Source: Neisseria dentiae (GTDB taxonomy: Bacteria > Pseudomonadota > Gammaproteobacteria > Burkholderiales > Neisseriaceae). Taken from it: DNA of 64,000 nucleotides. The position numbers and the translations under genes are program-made. The notes beneath the pieces are model-generated. The model was not told the origin of the DNA. It made no database searches and worked only from the letters and a program-made list of their open reading frames with translations. Numbering within the stretch: position 1 is the stretch's first letter; each line of letters begins with the position of its first letter. The stretch is taken from NCBI RefSeq assembly GCF_024580525.1, contig NZ_JANIKQ010000003.1, positions 103,299 through 167,298 of the forward strand, read 5' to 3'. This document shows, piece after piece, positions 27,846-39,010 of the stretch.

Positions 27846-28916
27846 TTAGCGCTTTTCCTGCCTGCGTATCAGATACACGCCCAAAACGGCAAACAGCATC
27901 GTCGGCAGCACGGCGGCGATAAACGGCGGGATACCGTAAAGCTGACCGGTAAAGCCGAACAGCCTGCCGGCAAAGTGGAACGCCAAACCCAAACAGATAC
28001 CGCCGAACAATTTCAGGCCCATATTGCCGCGGCGGGTGTTTTGCGGGGTAAACGCCAGCGCCACCAAAGCCATCACCAGTGCGGCGACGGGATACATCAG
28101 CTTGCGCCACCAGGCGATTTCGTAGAGCTTGGTTTGCTGTTGGTTGTTTTTCAGATGGCCTATATAAGTGGTTAATTCCGACACCGACATTTGCTCGGGT
28201 TTCACCAGCAACACGTCCAGCAGGCCGCGTTGCAGCTTGACCGGCCAGTTTTGTTCGGCTTGTGTTTCGGTGCGCACCGCTTCGCCGTCAAGCAGGCTGC
28301 GACGCACGTTTTTCAGCTGCCAGCTGTTGTCTGTGTTTAGCGTTGCGGATTCCGCTTCCACCGCTTCGGCCAGTTGGAAGGCTTCGTTATGCCGCCACAC
28401 TTTCACGCCCAACAGGGTATGGTCGGGCAGCATTTCGCGCACATTGATGATGTTGTTCTGCTCCTTCAGCCACAAACCCTGCGCGCCCGTGCTGATTCGG
28501 CCGTTGGTGGCGGTGGCTTTCATGTTTTCGGCGCTCTGGCTCAGCGACGGCGCCAGCCATTCGCCCAAGGCGGCGGTGGCGACGGCGAAAATCAGGCCGA
28601 AGCGCAGCAAAACGGCAATCAGTTTCTTAGTGCTCATGCCGCTGGTTTTCATAACCGTGATTTCGCTGCCCGAAGCAAGCTGGCTCAGGGCAATCAGGCC
28701 GCCGATCAACACGGCCAGCGGCATCAGGTCGTAAGCGTGGGCGGGCATCTGCATCAGCACATACTGCATCATTTTGGCGCCGTTATAGCTGCCTTTGCCG
28801 AGGTCGCCCACTTCGTTGATGATGTCGAAAAAACTGTAAAGCGCCAAAAAGGCCAGCAGTGCGTAAACCGTCATCACGCTGAGTTGGCGGATAAGGTAGC
28901 GGGTAATCAGCTTCAT
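27846..28916 (-). CDS. lptG: LPS export ABC transporter permease LptG
   Basis: Inner-membrane permease of the LptB2FGC complex that extracts lipooligosaccharide for transport to the outer membrane. 356 residues with six membrane segments, three at each end, flanking a periplasmic beta-jellyroll domain (about 125-265). The opening MKLITRYLIRQLSVMTVYAL and the loop ALSQLASGSEITVMKTSGMS (coupling helix) are typical. Its ATG overlaps the lptF stop (ATGA), so translation is coupled. Confidence 0.94.
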   Translation of the reverse strand: MKLITRYLIRQLSVMTVYALLAFLALYSFFDIINEVGDLGKGSYNGAKMMQYVLMQMPAHAYDLMPLAVLIGGLIALSQLASGSEITVMKTSGMSTKKLIAVLLRFGLIFAVATAALGEWLAPSLSQSAENMKATATNGRISTGAQGLWLKEQNNIINVREMLPDHTLLGVKVWRHNEAFQLAEAVEAESATLNTDNSWQLKNVRRSLLDGEAVRTETQAEQNWPVKLQRGLLDVLLVKPEQMSVSELTTYIGHLKNNQQQTKLYEIAWWRKLMYPVAALVMALVALAFTPQNTRRGNMGLKLFGGICLGLAFHFAGRLFGFTGQLYGIPPFIAAVLPTMLFAVLGVYLIRRQEKR

Positions 28917-30025
28917 TTGGCACCGCCTTTCAAACTGAGTTTCACTGCGCGCCAGAAAGGCTGTGCGGGCATACTGCGCACGCGCAGCAGGATAACGGCG
29001 ACGGCGGCAATCAATATGTGCATGGGCAGCATGCCGAGCCAGAAATTGAGTTTGCCGTCTTCCACCGCATTGCGCAGAAAGGTAAGGCCGTTTTGGTAAA
29101 CCAGATACAGGCCGATGGCGATGAGGATGTTATAAGTGTGGCCCGTGCGCGGGTTGAAATAGGAAAGCGGCACGGCGAGTATGCTCAACAGCAGCACGCT
29201 GATGGGCAGCGACAGCCGCCACATCAGCTCGGCTTGGTATTGCGGGTTGCTGCTGCCGAATAGTTTTTCGGTGGGAATGGTGCGGCGGTGCGAAATCGGG
29301 TCGACGATTTTCGGCGTGGTGCTGATAATCAGGCTCAGATGCTCGAACGACACTTGGTTGTAGTCGGCCCGGCCGGGCGTGCCGCTGTAACGGTAGCCGT
29401 TGCTCAGCTCCAGCGTGCGTTTGTTGTCTTTCAATGAAAATGTGCCTTCTTTGGCGAAAACGATGTTGTCGTTGCCTTTATCGTCGGTTTCGCGCAAAAA
29501 CAGGTTTTTCATGATGCCCGAATCGGTGTCGAAGGTTTCCACGAAATACACGCGCCCGTTGCGCTTACCCAGCGTGCGGAATTCGCCCGCCTCCACCAAC
29601 GAAAGCTCTTGTTTCTGCTTTAGGATTTCGGCGTATTCGCGGCTGCGCAGCTCCGCCCACGGCATCACGAAAAGCTGCATCACCGCAATCAGCAGGGCAA
29701 ACGGCACGGCAAACTGCAACACGGGGCGTATCCACTGTTTCAGCGCCAGCCCGCACGAGAGCCAAACCGACATTTCGCTGTCGCGCCAATAACGGGTCAG
29801 CACGGTAAGCGTGCTGATATAGGCGGTGAGCACCAGCAAGAGCGGCGTCATGCCGATAACCCAAAAGCCCACCAGCGCGGTCACGGCGTCAATCGCCACG
29901 CGGCCGTCGGCGGCACGCCCCAGCAGGTTGATGGCCTGCGTGGACACCAGCACCGCCAGCAGCACCACGAAGATGCCCACGGCGGTGAAAGAAAGTTCTT
30001 TGATAAAATTTCGTTGATAAATCAT
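28913..30025 (-). CDS. lptF: LPS export ABC transporter permease LptF
   Basis: Partner permease of LptG in lipooligosaccharide export. 370 residues from ATG 30025 (MIYQRNFIKELSFTAVGIFV); the open frame runs 147 bp further 5' but that part overlaps the pepA promoter region and lacks homology. Six membrane segments bracket a periplasmic jellyroll, with the coupling-helix segment TRYWRDSEMSVWLSCGLAL. Divergent from pepA, with ~240 bp between start codons containing a DUS pair. Confidence 0.94.
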   Translation of the reverse strand: MIYQRNFIKELSFTAVGIFVVLLAVLVSTQAINLLGRAADGRVAIDAVTALVGFWVIGMTPLLLVLTAYISTLTVLTRYWRDSEMSVWLSCGLALKQWIRPVLQFAVPFALLIAVMQLFVMPWAELRSREYAEILKQKQELSLVEAGEFRTLGKRNGRVYFVETFDTDSGIMKNLFLRETDDKGNDNIVFAKEGTFSLKDNKRTLELSNGYRYSGTPGRADYNQVSFEHLSLIISTTPKIVDPISHRRTIPTEKLFGSSNPQYQAELMWRLSLPISVLLLSILAVPLSYFNPRTGHTYNILIAIGLYLVYQNGLTFLRNAVEDGKLNFWLGMLPMHILIAAVAVILLRVRSMPAQPFWRAVKLSLKGGAK

Positions 30026-30185
30026 AAAATAACCGCTTCGAATGGCGGGGTTGGGGGATATGGCGGAAAACCAAACGCAAACAACGGCGGCATGGGCTGC
30101 CGCACCGGCGGCAATGAAGTTTGCCGCCATGGGGTTTCCCGAGGTTTCGGGCAGACCGATGATAGAGTACAATCAGGCCGATATG

Positions 30186-31688
<1,503 letters not shown>

Positions 31689-31710
31689 ACACCGTTAAAT
31701 CAAACATAGC

Positions 31711-31758
31711 ACAGGCCGTCTGAAAACAAAATGCGGTTTCCGTTTTCAGACGGCCTGT
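31711..31758. terminator. DUS-pair terminator after pepA
   Basis: ACAGGCCGTCTGAAAAC and GTTTTCAGACGGCCTGT around a ~14-nt loop. Confidence 0.8.
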
Positions 31759-31806
31759 TTATATATGACAATAATATAAACCCAATCCCAATCAAGCCCT
31801 TAAAGC

Positions 31807-32028
31807 TTACTCACAAAAGCTGTGGATAACTGTGTGGAAAGTTTGTGAAATCCCCGCGTTTTCCCCGAAAAATCAAGCTTTGCATATTGTTGCACAAAAA
31901 TTAAGCCCAAATAAAAAACGTTTATATATCAAATAAATAACCACTTCAAACAGTTGTCAAGCCCCTTGTTCAGCATACTTGTCAATGCCGTAACTATTAA
32001 TGTGGATAAAGAAAATATTTTCTTGACA
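31807..32028. promoter_or_regulatory. AT-rich intergenic region with two perfect DnaA boxes
   Basis: TGTGGATAA (the complement of the DnaA box TTATCCACA) occurs at 31821-31829 and 32001-32009, with a weaker TTACTCACA at 31807. Between them is an AT-rich tract (TTTATATATCAAATAAATAA). A TTGACA hexamer at 32023 may be the -35 of the earP promoter. The 393-bp gap has no ORF. It could be an origin, a DnaA-titration site or a DnaA-regulated promoter. Confidence 0.45.
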
Positions 32029-32081
32029 AAACACCCCGAAGCGATAACCTCACGCCACGCAAAGATTTATCAAAACCCATC

Positions 32082-33257
32082 ATGCCTTCCAAAGACCAAG
32101 CCTGCCCGCCTCCGAAAACCGAATCCGCCCCCGTTTGCTGGATTTTCTGCACCGTTATCGACAACTTCGGCGACATCGGCGTGTCGTGGCGGCTTGCACA
32201 AATGCTCCGCAACGAACTGGGCTGGCAGGTGCACTTATGGACAGACGGCGCCGAAGCCCTGCGCGCACTCTGCCCAGATTTGCCCGCCCCGCCCTGCACG
32301 CACCAAAACATCTCCGTCCGCCTATGGAACCGCTGCCGCGCCGAACAGCTCGAATCCGCCCCGCCGCCCGACACCGTTATCGAAACCTTCGCCTGCGACC
32401 TGCCGCCAAATGTAACAACCGCAATAGCCGCAACCCGGCCGCTGTGGCTGAATTGGGAATACCTGAGCGCCGAAGCCAACAACGAACGCCTGCACGCCCT
32501 CCCCTCGCCGCAGGCAAACGGCCTGCAAAAATATTTCTGGTTTATGGGCTTTACCGAAAAAAGCGGCGGCCTGCTGCGCGAGCGGGATTACGCCGAACGC
32601 AGCCGCTTCCACACTGCCCGATGGCGCGCCCGCCTGATGCTGCCCGAAAAAACCGCCCCCGAATGGCTGCTGTTCGGCTACGAAAGCCCCGTTTGGGCCG
32701 AATGGCTGGATATGTGGCGGCAAAACGGCAAACCCGTCACCCTGCTGCTGGCCGGCGGGCAAATCATCGACAGCCTGAAAGCAGCCGCAGCCATTCCGCA
32801 CCATGCCCTGCAACAGGCAGGCGACACGTTTCAGACGGCCTGCGCAACCCTAATCCGCATTCCCTTCGTGCCGCAACACGATTTCGACCGCCTGCTGCAC
32901 CTTGCCGACGGCCTGATCGTGCGCGGCGAAGACAGCTTCGTGCGCGCCCAGTTTGCCGCCAAGCCCTTTTTCTGGCACATCTACCCGCAGGAAGAAGCGG
33001 TGCATATCGAAAAACTGCACGCATTTTGGGATAGGGCTTATGCGCACTACCCCGAAGCCGTCCGCGCCGCCCACCGGGCACTCTCAAACGAACTCAACGG
33101 TGCCGCCGCCCTCACCGCCGCGCAACGTCTGGCCGCCTGGCAAGCGCTGCAAAGCCACGCCGCCAACTGGCAAAAAAGCGTGGCAGATTGGCAAAAACAC
33201 CTGTTTTCACAGCCAAGTGCCATAGAAAAACTAGCCAAATTCAACCGACACCGCTAA
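32082..33257 (+). CDS. earP: EF-P arginine rhamnosyltransferase EarP
   Basis: Transfers rhamnose from dTDP-rhamnose to Arg32 of elongation factor P, activating it for polyproline translation. 391 residues. The N-terminal catalytic segment (FCTVIDNFGDIGVSWRLA) contains the two aspartates of the active site, and IVRGEDSFVRAQFAAKPFFW near residues 270-290 holds the catalytic glutamate and dTDP-binding residues. efp follows 43 bp downstream, the expected partner. A DUS is translated as DTFQTACAT. The N-terminal ~12 residues are unconserved, so a slightly later start is possible. Confidence 0.93.
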   Translation: MPSKDQACPPPKTESAPVCWIFCTVIDNFGDIGVSWRLAQMLRNELGWQVHLWTDGAEALRALCPDLPAPPCTHQNISVRLWNRCRAEQLESAPPPDTVIETFACDLPPNVTTAIAATRPLWLNWEYLSAEANNERLHALPSPQANGLQKYFWFMGFTEKSGGLLRERDYAERSRFHTARWRARLMLPEKTAPEWLLFGYESPVWAEWLDMWRQNGKPVTLLLAGGQIIDSLKAAAAIPHHALQQAGDTFQTACATLIRIPFVPQHDFDRLLHLADGLIVRGEDSFVRAQFAAKPFFWHIYPQEEAVHIEKLHAFWDRAYAHYPEAVRAAHRALSNELNGAAALTAAQRLAAWQALQSHAANWQKSVADWQKHLFSQPSAIEKLAKFNRHR

Positions 33258-33300
33258 AATAACGCGTTTTATTTTTCACTGAATACCGATTGGAAACACT

Positions 33301-33861
33301 ATGAAAACCGCACAAGAACTGCGCGCCGGCAACGTATTTATGGTCGGCAACGACCCGATGGTGGTGCAAAAAACCGAATACATCAAAGGCGGCCGCTCTT
33401 CCGCCAAAGTGAGCATGAAACTGAAAAACCTGCTCACCGGCGCCGCCACCGAAACCATCTACAAAGCCGACGACAAATTCGACGTTGTCGTTTTGGCACG
33501 CAAAAACTGCACCTACAGCTACTTCGCCGACCCCATGTATGTTTTTATGGACGAAGAATTCAACCAATACGAAGTTGAAGCCGAAAACATCGGCGACGCC
33601 CTGAAATTTATCGTCGACGGCATGGAAGACGTGTGCGAAGTAACTTTCTACGAAGGCAACCCGATTTCCGTAGAGCTGCCCACCATCATCGTGCGCGAAG
33701 TGGAATACACCGAACCGGCCGTTAAAGGCGACACTTCGGGCAAAGTCATGAAAACCGCCCGTTTGGTCGGCGGCACCGAAATCCAAGTAATGGCCTACGT
33801 TGAAAACGGCGACAAAGTAGAAATCGACACCCGCACCGGCGAATTCCGCAAACGTGCCTAA
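33301..33861 (+). CDS. efp: Elongation factor P
   Basis: Relieves ribosome stalling at proline runs by binding between the P and E sites. 186 residues with three beta-barrel domains. The modified residue is Arg32 in KGGRSSAKV, the arginine type that requires EarP; this agrees with the adjacent earP and the absence of a lysine at the site. C-terminal signature region [14 protein letters not shown] is intact. A DUS hairpin ends it. Confidence 0.97.
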   Translation: MKTAQELRAGNVFMVGNDPMVVQKTEYIKGGRSSAKVSMKLKNLLTGAATETIYKADDKFDVVVLARKNCTYSYFADPMYVFMDEEFNQYEVEAENIGDALKFIVDGMEDVCEVTFYEGNPISVELPTIIVREVEYTEPAVKGDTSGKVMKTARLVGGTEIQVMAYVENGDKVEIDTRTGEFRKRA

Positions 33862-33889
33862 GGCTTAATTATCCCAGCCTGAAACAAGG

Positions 33890-33926
33890 TAAGGCCGTCT
33901 GAAAACATATTTTTCAGACGGCCTTA
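33890..33926. terminator. DUS-pair terminator after efp
   Basis: TAAGGCCGTCTGAAAA inverted around CATAT. The remainder of the 33862-34173 gap (about 250 bp) has no recognisable element or ORF. Confidence 0.8.
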
Positions 33927-34173
33927 TTGTTTTTAAGCCCAAAGGTAGCGGGCAGGTCGGCCTAACGGCCCGGCATTTTTATCGTGTAAGACAACGCCCC
34001 TTGATTCGACAGTCTTTATTGCACTTTAGCAGAAGTGGATTCACTATATGCCGGGCAGCCGTATTCCCCGACCATACTGTAACCGGGTTAAATTTAATCC
34101 CTCATATTCTGCAATTGTAAACCTCTGTCTCTTGTGCCAAAATCTTTGCCATTCACTCTACAAAGGAAAAACC

Positions 34174-35370
34174 ATGTTCCAACACATCGATTTCTACCCC
34201 GGCGATCCGATTCTGAGCCTGGTCGAAACCTATAACAACGACCCGCGCAGCTACAAAGTAAATCTCGGCATCGGCATTTATTTCGATGAAAACGGCAAGC
34301 TGCCGCTGCTGGATTCGGTGCGGGCCGCCGAAACCAAACGTGCCGCAGCCGCGCAGCCGCGCCCCTATCTGCCGATGGAGGGCTTGGACAGCTACCGCCG
34401 CGCCGTGCAGAAACTGCTGTTCGGCGCCAACTGCACGGCATTGAAAGAAAACCGTATCGCCACCATCCAAACCCTAGGCGGCTCGGGCGCGCTCAAAGTG
34501 GGTGCAGATTTTCTGCACCGCTGGTTTCCCAAAGCCAAAGCCTATGTGAGCGATCCCACTTGGGACAATCACAAAGGCATTTTCGAGGGCGCAGGTTTTG
34601 AAGTGGGCACTTATCCTTACTACGACTCCGAAACCGGCGGCGTGAAATTCGAGGAAATGCTGGCCTTTTTCTTAAGCCTGCCCGAACACAGCGTGCTGGT
34701 GCTGCACCCCTGCTGCCACAACCCCACCGGTGTGGATTTGACGCCCGCACAATGGGATGCGGTGCTCGAAATCGTGCAAACCCGCAAACTGATTCCGTTT
34801 ATGGACATCGCCTACCAAGGTTTCGGCGAAAATCTCGACAGCGATGCCTACGCCATCCGCAAAGCCGTTGCGATGGGTTTGCCGCTGTTTGTCAGCAATT
34901 CTTTTTCTAAAAACCTGTCGCTCTACGGCGAACGCGTCGGCGGCCTGAGCGTGGTATGCACCAGCGAAGAAGAGGCCGCCTTGGTGTTCGGCCAGCTCAA
35001 GTTTACCGTGCGCCGCATCTATTCCAGCCCGCCCGCACACGGCGGCTATATCGCGGCAGACGTGATGAACACGCCCGAGCTTTTCGCACAATGGGAAGGC
35101 GAGGTTTACGCCATGCGCGACCGCATCCGCGCCATGCGGCAGAAATTGTATGAAGTGCTCTCTGAAAAAGTGCCGGGCAGAAATTTCGACTATTTCATCA
35201 CCCAGCGCGGCATGTTCAGCTACACCGGCCTCTCCCCCGAACAGGTGCAGCGCCTGCAAAGCGAATTTGCGGTTTATCTGGTCGCCTCCGGCCGCATGTG
35301 CGTGGCGGGTCTGAACGAAAGTAACGTAGATTATGTGGCCGATGCGTTTGCCGCCGTGTTAAACGGATAG
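34174..35370 (+). CDS. tyrB: Aromatic amino acid / aspartate aminotransferase (class I)
   Basis: PLP transaminase. 398 residues from ATG 34174, with AAAGGAAAAACC upstream; the open frame continues 126 bp 5' but without family similarity. Class I signatures: [27 protein letters not shown], and the PLP lysine in [16 protein letters not shown]. The arginine near the end ([12 protein letters not shown]) binds the substrate carboxylate. TyrB and AspC cannot be separated by eye; both activities occur in the subfamily. Confidence 0.88.
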   Translation: MFQHIDFYPGDPILSLVETYNNDPRSYKVNLGIGIYFDENGKLPLLDSVRAAETKRAAAAQPRPYLPMEGLDSYRRAVQKLLFGANCTALKENRIATIQTLGGSGALKVGADFLHRWFPKAKAYVSDPTWDNHKGIFEGAGFEVGTYPYYDSETGGVKFEEMLAFFLSLPEHSVLVLHPCCHNPTGVDLTPAQWDAVLEIVQTRKLIPFMDIAYQGFGENLDSDAYAIRKAVAMGLPLFVSNSFSKNLSLYGERVGGLSVVCTSEEEAALVFGQLKFTVRRIYSSPPAHGGYIAADVMNTPELFAQWEGEVYAMRDRIRAMRQKLYEVLSEKVPGRNFDYFITQRGMFSYTGLSPEQVQRLQSEFAVYLVASGRMCVAGLNESNVDYVADAFAAVLNG

Positions 35371-35391
35371 AAACCTGTTCATTTGACATAC

Positions 35392-35456
35392 AAGCTATAA
35401 AAATTTAGGCCGTCTGAAAGTTTTTTGCTTTCAGACGGCCTAAATTTTTATAGCTT
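35392..35456. terminator. Bidirectional 29-bp-arm terminator (tyrB / bamD)
   Basis: AAGCTATAAAAATTTAGGCC followed by GTCTGAAAG is repeated in perfect inversion around TTTTTTG. The stem extends a DUS pair by ~16 bp on each side, between convergent genes. Confidence 0.85.
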
Positions 35457-35474
35457 AATTATTGAAATCAAACC

Positions 35475-36284
35475 TTAACGCCAATATCGCCACCACGGAA
35501 TGCTGGTGCTTTCGCTCCACGGTTTTTGCAGGTAGGGGCTGTTGGGGAAGTTTTGCGCCAAAATGCGGCGGGTATCGTCGGCCAATTGCGTTTTGTTCAT
35601 TTTGCGGTAGGAAGACTCCATAATCGCCAGCGATTCTTCCACAAAGCGGGTGTTTTGATAACGCTCAACGATTTTCTGCGCACGGTTGGCGGCGGCCAAA
35701 TATGCGCCGCGCTTCATATAATAGCGGGCCACGGCGATTTCGTTGCCGCCCAAAGCATCCACCAGCTTCGCCATGCGCTCGGTAGCATCGGGCGCGTATT
35801 TGCTGTTGGGATAGCGTTCCACCAGCTCGGCAAATGCCTGGTAGGCATCGCGGTTAGCTTTCGGATCGCGGTCAGACCAGTCTTGCGAAGCTAATTTGTT
35901 TAAAAACGACTGGTCTTCGTTAAACAGCACCAAGCCTTTGAGATACAAGGCATAATCCATATTCGGGTGCTGAGGGTGGTTGCGTTGGAAACGCTCGACG
36001 GCAGCCAGCGCTTTTTCCGGCTCGTCGTCCTTATAATAAGCATAAGCCGTGTCTAACTGCGCCTGCTGGGCGTAACGGCCGTTGGGAAAGCGCGATTCCA
36101 AAATTTCATATAACTTGATGGCTCGCGTATAATTATTGCTGTTTAACTCGTCATGGGCCTCGGCATACAGTTTTTCAACCGTCCAATCCTGAGTGATTTG
36201 GGTATCTTTATCGATAGTGCCTTTGGTGCCGGCGCAGCCGCCCAAAGCCAAACCTAAAGCAACAACTAAAAGAATTTTTTTCAT
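35475..36284 (-). CDS. bamD: Outer membrane assembly lipoprotein BamD (ComL)
   Basis: Essential component of the BAM complex that inserts beta-barrel proteins. 269 residues with a lipoprotein signal (MKKILLVVALGLALGGC) and five TPR-like helical repeats (e.g. YTRAIKLYEILESRFPNGRY, AYQAFAELVERYPNSKYAPD). Its ATG (36282-36284) overlaps the ATG of rluD on the other strand within one CATG, so each gene's promoter and ribosome site lie in the other's coding sequence. AAAGGAAGAG, inside rluD, serves as the ribosome site. Confidence 0.95.
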   Translation of the reverse strand: MKKILLVVALGLALGGCAGTKGTIDKDTQITQDWTVEKLYAEAHDELNSNNYTRAIKLYEILESRFPNGRYAQQAQLDTAYAYYKDDEPEKALAAVERFQRNHPQHPNMDYALYLKGLVLFNEDQSFLNKLASQDWSDRDPKANRDAYQAFAELVERYPNSKYAPDATERMAKLVDALGGNEIAVARYYMKRGAYLAAANRAQKIVERYQNTRFVEESLAIMESSYRKMNKTQLADDTRRILAQNFPNSPYLQKPWSESTSIPWWRYWR

Positions 36285-37401
36285 GCAGAACTCTTCCTTT
36301 GAAAATGAAGCCGATTATAACGATGATTTGGGGTTTGCGGCAGCCCCCGATGCAGAAACTTGCATTAATTTAACCGTTCCCCTCGATTTGGCGGGTATGC
36401 GGCTCGATGCGGTATTGGCCAAACTGCTGCCCGATTATTCGCGCAGCCGCCTGACCGCTTGGATAAAAGAAGGCGCGGTAACGGTAAACGAAAAGCCGGC
36501 CCAACCCAAAGACAAAATGATAGGCGGCGAATATATCGCGGTAACGGTGCGCCCGAGCGAAGAAAATCTGGCGTTTACGCCCGAACCCATGGATTTGGAC
36601 ATTGTTTATGAAGACGGCTCCGTGATTGTGCTGAACAAACCCGCAGGTTTGGTGGTGCACCCCGCCGCCGGCAACTGGACGGGCACGCTGCTCAACGGCC
36701 TGCTGGCGCACTGCCCCGGGCTGGCCCAGATTCCGCGCGCCGGCATCGTGCACCGTTTGGACAAAGACACCAGCGGCCTGATGGTGGTGGCCAAAACCCT
36801 GCCCGCGCAAAACCATTTGGTGCGCCAGTTGCAGGCGCGCACGGTCAAACGCATCTACCGCGCGGTGGCCAACGGTATCGTACCGTTCGACGGTAAAATC
36901 GACACCTTAATCGGCCGCGACCCGCACAACCGCCTGAAAATGGCGGTGGTGAAATTCGGCGGCAAACCGGCGGTTACCCATGTGAAAGTGCTGGAGCGTT
37001 ATTTGGCGCACAGCTATATAGAATGTTCGCTCGAAACCGGCCGCACCCACCAAATCCGCGTGCACATGCGCGAAGCCAACCATCCGCTGGCGGGCGACCC
37101 CGTTTACGGCAACCTGCGCCACGCCTGCTCCGACACCGCCAAAGAGGCCGTGAAAAGCCTGGCCCGCCAAGCCCTGCATGCCTACCGCTTGAGTTTCGAG
37201 CATCCCGCCACCGGTGAAACCGTATCGTTTGAAGCACCGATTCCGCAAGATATGTACCGCCTGTTGTCGGTATTGCGCTTGGAAGCAGGGTTGGATTCTT
37301 CGCTCAGCCACGAAGCCGAATGGCAGGAAAAACTCGGCAATGACGACGACGGTTGGAACGACGACGATTATGATGTGGAAGTGGTTTATGTGCGCGATTG
37401 A
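36283..37401 (+). CDS. rluD: 23S rRNA pseudouridine synthase RluD
   Basis: Forms pseudouridines at 1911/1915/1917 of helix 69. 372 residues. An S4-like domain (about 35-90: MRLDAVLAKLLPDYSRSRLTAW) precedes the catalytic domain; the catalytic aspartate is in AGIVHRLDKDTSGLMVVAK and the LETGRTHQIRVHM motif is intact. The C-terminal tail is highly acidic (DDDGWNDDDYD). ATG 36283 overlaps the divergent bamD start; the ribosome site is weak, so the transcript may be nearly leaderless or start inside bamD. Confidence 0.94.
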   Translation: MQNSSFENEADYNDDLGFAAAPDAETCINLTVPLDLAGMRLDAVLAKLLPDYSRSRLTAWIKEGAVTVNEKPAQPKDKMIGGEYIAVTVRPSEENLAFTPEPMDLDIVYEDGSVIVLNKPAGLVVHPAAGNWTGTLLNGLLAHCPGLAQIPRAGIVHRLDKDTSGLMVVAKTLPAQNHLVRQLQARTVKRIYRAVANGIVPFDGKIDTLIGRDPHNRLKMAVVKFGGKPAVTHVKVLERYLAHSYIECSLETGRTHQIRVHMREANHPLAGDPVYGNLRHACSDTAKEAVKSLARQALHAYRLSFEHPATGETVSFEAPIPQDMYRLLSVLRLEAGLDSSLSHEAEWQEKLGNDDDGWNDDDYDVEVVYVRD

Positions 37402-37420
37402 ATAAAATAACCGCGCCCAT

Positions 37421-37466
37421 AACGTTCAGACGGCCTGATACAGCAACTTCAGGCCGTCTGAACGTT
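37421..37466. terminator. DUS-pair terminator after rluD
   Basis: AACGTTCAGACGGCCTGA and TCAGGCCGTCTGAACGTT with a ~10-nt loop. Confidence 0.8.
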
Positions 37467-37585
37467 TTTTCCGCCAATAAAAAGTGCCAATGCGAATCCG
37501 CCCCAACCCGCAACCGCCGCAACAATTTAGGCTATAATCCGCCTACCGTTTTTTCATACACATAACATTACACGCTTCAAAAGCC

Positions 37586-39007
37586 ATGCCGAATCTGTCC
37601 GACACCAGCCTGCAATTTCTGGAAAACAGCGGGATTTCAAATTTTATCTCCGGCCTGTTTGCCCGCCATCAGTTCACCTCGCAACTGCTGGAACGCAGTT
37701 TCAACCGCCCGGAAGGCTGGCTCGAAATCGGCATCACGCTGGCCGTGATGGCGGCAACATTCTGGCTTTCCGCCTATTGGATTAAAAAACACCCCGTCGC
37801 CGGCAGGCGCTGGGGCGTTATCCGCCATATCGGCCAACGCATTCTGTGGCCCGTATTGATGTTGATAGGCACCATCAGCGCCGTTTATTTCTGGAATCTT
37901 GCCGGCAAAACCGCACTGTGGCTGCAACTTTTAGCCATGGCCGCCCGCTGGATGATTCTGATCCGCTTCTCATTGGCCGTGGTTCACGCCGCCCTGCCCG
38001 CCAGCAAAATAACCGACTGGCTGGAACGCTTTCTTTCCGCCGCATTGTGGGTGGCGTTCGTATTATGGGTTTCGGGCATCGAAGACATCATTATCGACGC
38101 CATGAAAACCGTCGAACTGCCCATAGGCTCAACCAAACTCAACCTCTACACCGTGCTGACCGGCCTCTTGTGGGTGGCCGTGATTATGGTGTTCGCCCTG
38201 TGGCTGGCGCGCTTTATCAATAATAAGCTGATGGAAAGCCAACGGATCGACATCAATTTGCGCATCGTGCTCACCAAAATCGTCAGCACGGTGATGATCG
38301 TGCTTTCCTTCTTAATCGCGTTGCCGTTGGTGGGCATAGATTTGACGGTGCTGTCGGTGTTCGGCGGCGCATTGGGCGTGGGCATCGGTTTCGGCCTGCA
38401 AAAAGTTGCCAGCAATTATATTTCCGGCTTCATTATTTTGGGCGACCGCTCCATCCGCCCCGGCGACCGCTTAACAGTTAACAACTTCACCGGCTACGTT
38501 ACCAAAATCACCTCGCGCTTCGTGGTGCTCAAAAATGCCAACGGCTCGGAAGCGCTGATTCCCAACGAAACCTTCGTTACCTCCACCGTTATCAACGAAT
38601 CCTACACCAGCAAGGCTTTATGGCAGAGCCTCAATATTCAGGTGGCCTACCATACCGATTTGGCCAAAGCGCTCTCCGTTTTGGAAGAAGCCGCCGCTGC
38701 ACAAGAGCGCGTCGACACCTCTCCCGCCCCCACCGCCGTGATTATCAGCTTCGGCGAAAACGGCGTCGATTTGCGCATCGGCTTTTGGGTGAAAGACCCT
38801 GAAAACGGCTTTTCCGTATTGTTTTCAGCCATTTTGCTCGACATCTGGCAACGCTTTAACGAACAAGGCATAGAGTTCCCCTACCCGCAACGCGAGGTAC
38901 GCATTCTCAACGAAGCGCAAACCCCCAGCGATATCGCTATATTGAAAGCCTCGTTGAAAGCGCAAATCGACACCCGCTCCGATGCGGCATTCGACAATGG
39001 AGACTGA
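37586..39007 (+). CDS. Mechanosensitive channel, MscS family
   Basis: 473-residue inner-membrane channel, an MscM/MscS-type with extra N-terminal membrane segments (about 50-65, 92-108, 120-140, 150-165, 190-210, 235-255). The pore helix and conserved beta domain are clear: VFGGALGVGIGFGLQKVASN, FIILGDRSIRPGD, then the KITSRFVVLKNANGSEALIP segment. A TATAAT at 37533 is a possible -10. The nudB start follows 3 bp after the stop, so they are co-transcribed. Confidence 0.9.
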   Translation: MPNLSDTSLQFLENSGISNFISGLFARHQFTSQLLERSFNRPEGWLEIGITLAVMAATFWLSAYWIKKHPVAGRRWGVIRHIGQRILWPVLMLIGTISAVYFWNLAGKTALWLQLLAMAARWMILIRFSLAVVHAALPASKITDWLERFLSAALWVAFVLWVSGIEDIIIDAMKTVELPIGSTKLNLYTVLTGLLWVAVIMVFALWLARFINNKLMESQRIDINLRIVLTKIVSTVMIVLSFLIALPLVGIDLTVLSVFGGALGVGIGFGLQKVASNYISGFIILGDRSIRPGDRLTVNNFTGYVTKITSRFVVLKNANGSEALIPNETFVTSTVINESYTSKALWQSLNIQVAYHTDLAKALSVLEEAAAAQERVDTSPAPTAVIISFGENGVDLRIGFWVKDPENGFSVLFSAILLDIWQRFNEQGIEFPYPQREVRILNEAQTPSDIAILKASLKAQIDTRSDAAFDNGD

Positions 39008-39010
39008 ATC

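Noticed and set aside
31807..32028. Calling this gap the chromosome origin outright
   Set aside because: Only two perfect DnaA boxes are visible and dnaA, dnaN, rpmH or gidA are not nearby; left as a candidate.
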